Shown in pieces: positions 61,691-64,000 of a stretch of DNA of 64,000 nt. Position 1 is the stretch's first letter. Every line of letters starts with the position of its first letter. A program made the position numbers and the translations under genes. Under the pieces are notes generated by a model that searched no databases, was not told where the DNA came from, and saw only the letters and a list, made by a program, of their open reading frames with translations. The stretch lies in the NCBI RefSeq assembly GCF_050003625.1, contig NC_134398.1, positions 81,066,003 through 81,130,002 of the forward strand, in the 5' to 3' direction. The stretch is from Haematobia irritans. Its lineage: Eukaryota > Arthropoda > Insecta > Diptera > Muscidae.

Positions 61691-61826
61691 CCTGCACCAC
61701 TACTGTGGTACAGGGTATAATAAGTTTGTGAATTTGTATGTAACGCCAAGAAGGAAAAGTCTGAGACCCATCGTTTAGTATACCGATCGTCTTAGAATTA
61801 AATTCTGAGTCGATTTAGCGATGTCC

Positions 61827-61868
<42 letters not shown>

Positions 61869-63513
61869 CTGTCTGTTGATGTATTTTTGTGTGCAAAGTA
61901 CAGCTCGCAGTTTTAGTCCGATTGTCCTAAAATTTGGTATGGGGTCCTGTTTCGGCTCAAAGACGATCCCTATTGATTTTGGAAAAAATCGGTTCAGATT
62001 TAGATATAGCTGCCATATATATTTTTCACCGATCTGGTCATAATTGGCGTGTATATCAACCGATCTTCCTCAAATTCCGTACATCTCAATATTTTATGAG
62101 TCTCGAAAAACTTGCAGAATATCATCCAAATCGGTTCAGATTTAGATATAGCTCCCATATATAGCTTTCGCCCGATTTACACTCCTTTGTCCACAGAGGC
62201 CAATTTTTTGCTCCGATTTAGATGAAATTTTGCACAGGGAGTAGAATTAGCATTATAGCTATGCGTGTCAAATTTGGTGGAAATCGGTTCAGATTTGGAT
62301 ATAGCTCCCATATATAGCTTTCGCCCGATTTACACTCATATGACCACAGAGGCTAATTTTTTGCTCCGATTTAGTTGAAATTTTGCACAGGGAGTAGAAT
62401 TAGCATTGTTGCTATGCGTGCCTAATTTGATTGGAATCGGTTCAGATTTAGATATAGCTCCCATATATAGCTTTCGCCCGATTTACACTCATATGACCAC
62501 AGAGGCAAATTTTTTGCTCCGATTTAGTTGAAATTTTGCACAGGGAGTAGAATTAGCATTGTTGCTATGCGTGCCTAATTTGATTGGAATCGGTTCAGAT
62601 TTAGATATAGCTGCCATATATATCTTTCACCGATCTGGTCATAATTGGCGTGTATATCAACCGATCTTCCTCAAATTCCGTACATCTCAATATTTTATGA
62701 GTCTCGAAAAACTTGCAGAATATCATCCAAATCGGTTCAGATTTAGATATAGCTCCCATATATAGCTTTCGCCCGATTTACACTCCTTTGTCCACAGAGG
62801 CCAATTTTTTGCTCCGATTTAGATGAAATTTTGCACAGGGAGTAGAATTAGCATTATAGCTATGCGTGTCAAATTTGGTGGAAATCGGTTCAGATTTGGA
62901 TATAGCTCCCATATATAGCTTTCGCCCGATTTACACTCATATGACCACAGAGGCTAATTTTTTGCTCCGATTTAGTTGAAATTTTGCACAGGGAGTAGAA
63001 TTAGCATTGTTGCTATGCGTGCCAAATTTGGTTGAAATCGGTTCAGATTTAGATATAGCTCCCATATATATGTTTTTCTGATTTCGACAAAAATTGTCAA
63101 AATACCAACATTTTCCTTGTAAAATCGTCACTGCTTAGTCGAATAGTTGAAAAAATTGCCCTAATTTTCTTAAACTTCTTATACATATATATCGAGCGAT
63201 AAATCATAAATAAACTTTTGCGAAATTTCCTTAAAATTGCTTCAGATTTATATGTTTCCCATATTTTTTTACTAACATTGTGTTCCACCCTAGTGCATTA
63301 GCCGACTTAAATTTTAAGTCTATAGATTTTGTAGAGTCTATCAAATTCTGTCCAGATCGAGTGATATTTAAATGTATGTATTTGGGACAAACCTTTATAT
63401 ATAGCCCCCAACACATTTGACGGATGTGATATGGTATCGAAAATTTAGATCTACAAAGTGGTGCAGGGTATAATATAGTCGGTCCCGCCCGACTTTAGAC
63501 TTTCCTTACTGGT
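61691..63513 (-). repeat. DINE-like repeat family A, copy 6 with a 0.6-kb internal duplication
   Basis: CACCACTACTGTGGTACAGGGTATAA at the left, GTCTGTCT tract (61,826-61,878), then modules. The block around 61,990-62,430 recurs at 62,591-63,030 almost unchanged (offset 601 bp). Right end complete: GGTGCAGGGTATAATATAGTC, GTCCCGCCCGAC hairpin, CTTTCCTTACTGG. The 76- and 68-codon frames are copies of the same artefact. Confidence 0.75.
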
Positions 63514-64000
63514 TTCAATGTATAAACGAGACTAAATATGGTTAATATTTTGATGTTCACTTTGATATAGCCCCATATCGAGTGATTAATATTATCCATT
63601 TCGAGTTCCATAAATCTACAGAATTTATATCTGAAATCATATGAAAGATGATACTTTCGTACTCCCTCTAGCAATTAAACAAACAATTTTCCTGTGAATC
63701 TAAAATCAATTCTAATTTTTTAACTTCATATTGATTTATTAGCTTAATTGTTATTAAATTCTTATAGATTTTTTCATACTTTTTTCTTAATAATCCTATT
63801 ATTATGTAGCTATTTTATCACTACAAAAATCTGTAATATATTGTTAATTGGGCCAGGTTTGGCTTAATATATATTACTTTGGAGAATAATAAATGAAATG
63901 AAAAATGAAAATCGTATGTTACAAATTCCAAATTTAACTTCGGAAACCCTGCCAATGAACTGATTGTCATTAGAGAGGGGTGTATTCCGTCAAATTCACT
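63514..64000. other. AT-rich non-coding DNA
   Basis: No gene. 'aataataaatgaaatgaaaa' at about 63,885 resembles the LINE-tail-like string at 2,866. Confidence 0.3.

Overview
This is eukaryotic, AT-rich, repeat-saturated DNA from a fly. The best guess is a calyptrate or muscid dipteran (Stomoxys, Musca or Haematobia-like). This is inferred from splice signals, AATAAA-type poly(A) signals, a DRE-like promoter motif, and repeat families whose layout resembles the Drosophila DINE-1/INE-1 elements (TATACCC hairpin plus a GTCY microsatellite). There are no operons, no bacterial genes and no CRISPR array. Species identity was not tested.

Only one host gene can be argued with some confidence: an F-box/leucine-rich-repeat protein on the + strand. 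It has a proposed short first exon (34,688-34,765) and a terminal exon (46,208-46,888), separated by an 11.4-kb intron packed with transposons. A second, weaker candidate is a 67-bp internal exon at 57,771-57,837.

Almost everything else is transposable elements, many nested. From left to right: 1-7.4 kb holds a LINE 3' end, TA-flanked elements with two divergent tRNA-like sequences (called T here) and DINE-like repeats (family B). 8.1-11.05 kb is a hAT transposon with an 8-bp target duplication, carrying a second hAT element and a DINE-like repeat. 11.8-19.1 kb holds another T element, a TTAA-flanked piggyBac-like element, a hAT MITE and DINE-like family A. 19.2-22.4 kb is a jockey-like LINE with endonuclease and reverse transcriptase. 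24.7-28.2 kb is a run of family A repeats ending in a (TA)n tract. 28.2-32.3 kb holds two BEL/Pao retrotransposon pieces, one split by a SINE. 32.3-33.2 kb is a dead DD41D mariner. 34.7-46.9 kb is the F-box gene with its transposon-filled intron, including a minus-strand LINE broken by four insertions. 47-53 kb holds a T element and a three-level nest (hAT > piggyBac-like > MITE). 53.4-57.7 kb is minus-strand DINE-like repeats. 58.24-59.55 kb is a complete DD41D mariner with an uninterrupted 361-aa transposase. 60.5-63.5 kb is more family A.

Several insertions are proven by the sequence itself: target duplications (TA, TTAA, 7, 8 or 9 bp) and reading frames or empty sites that are restored when the insert is removed. 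For DINE-like repeats, '+' means only that the AACAAGTA end lies on the left. Family names (A, B, C, D, T, M, Q) are local labels, not database names.
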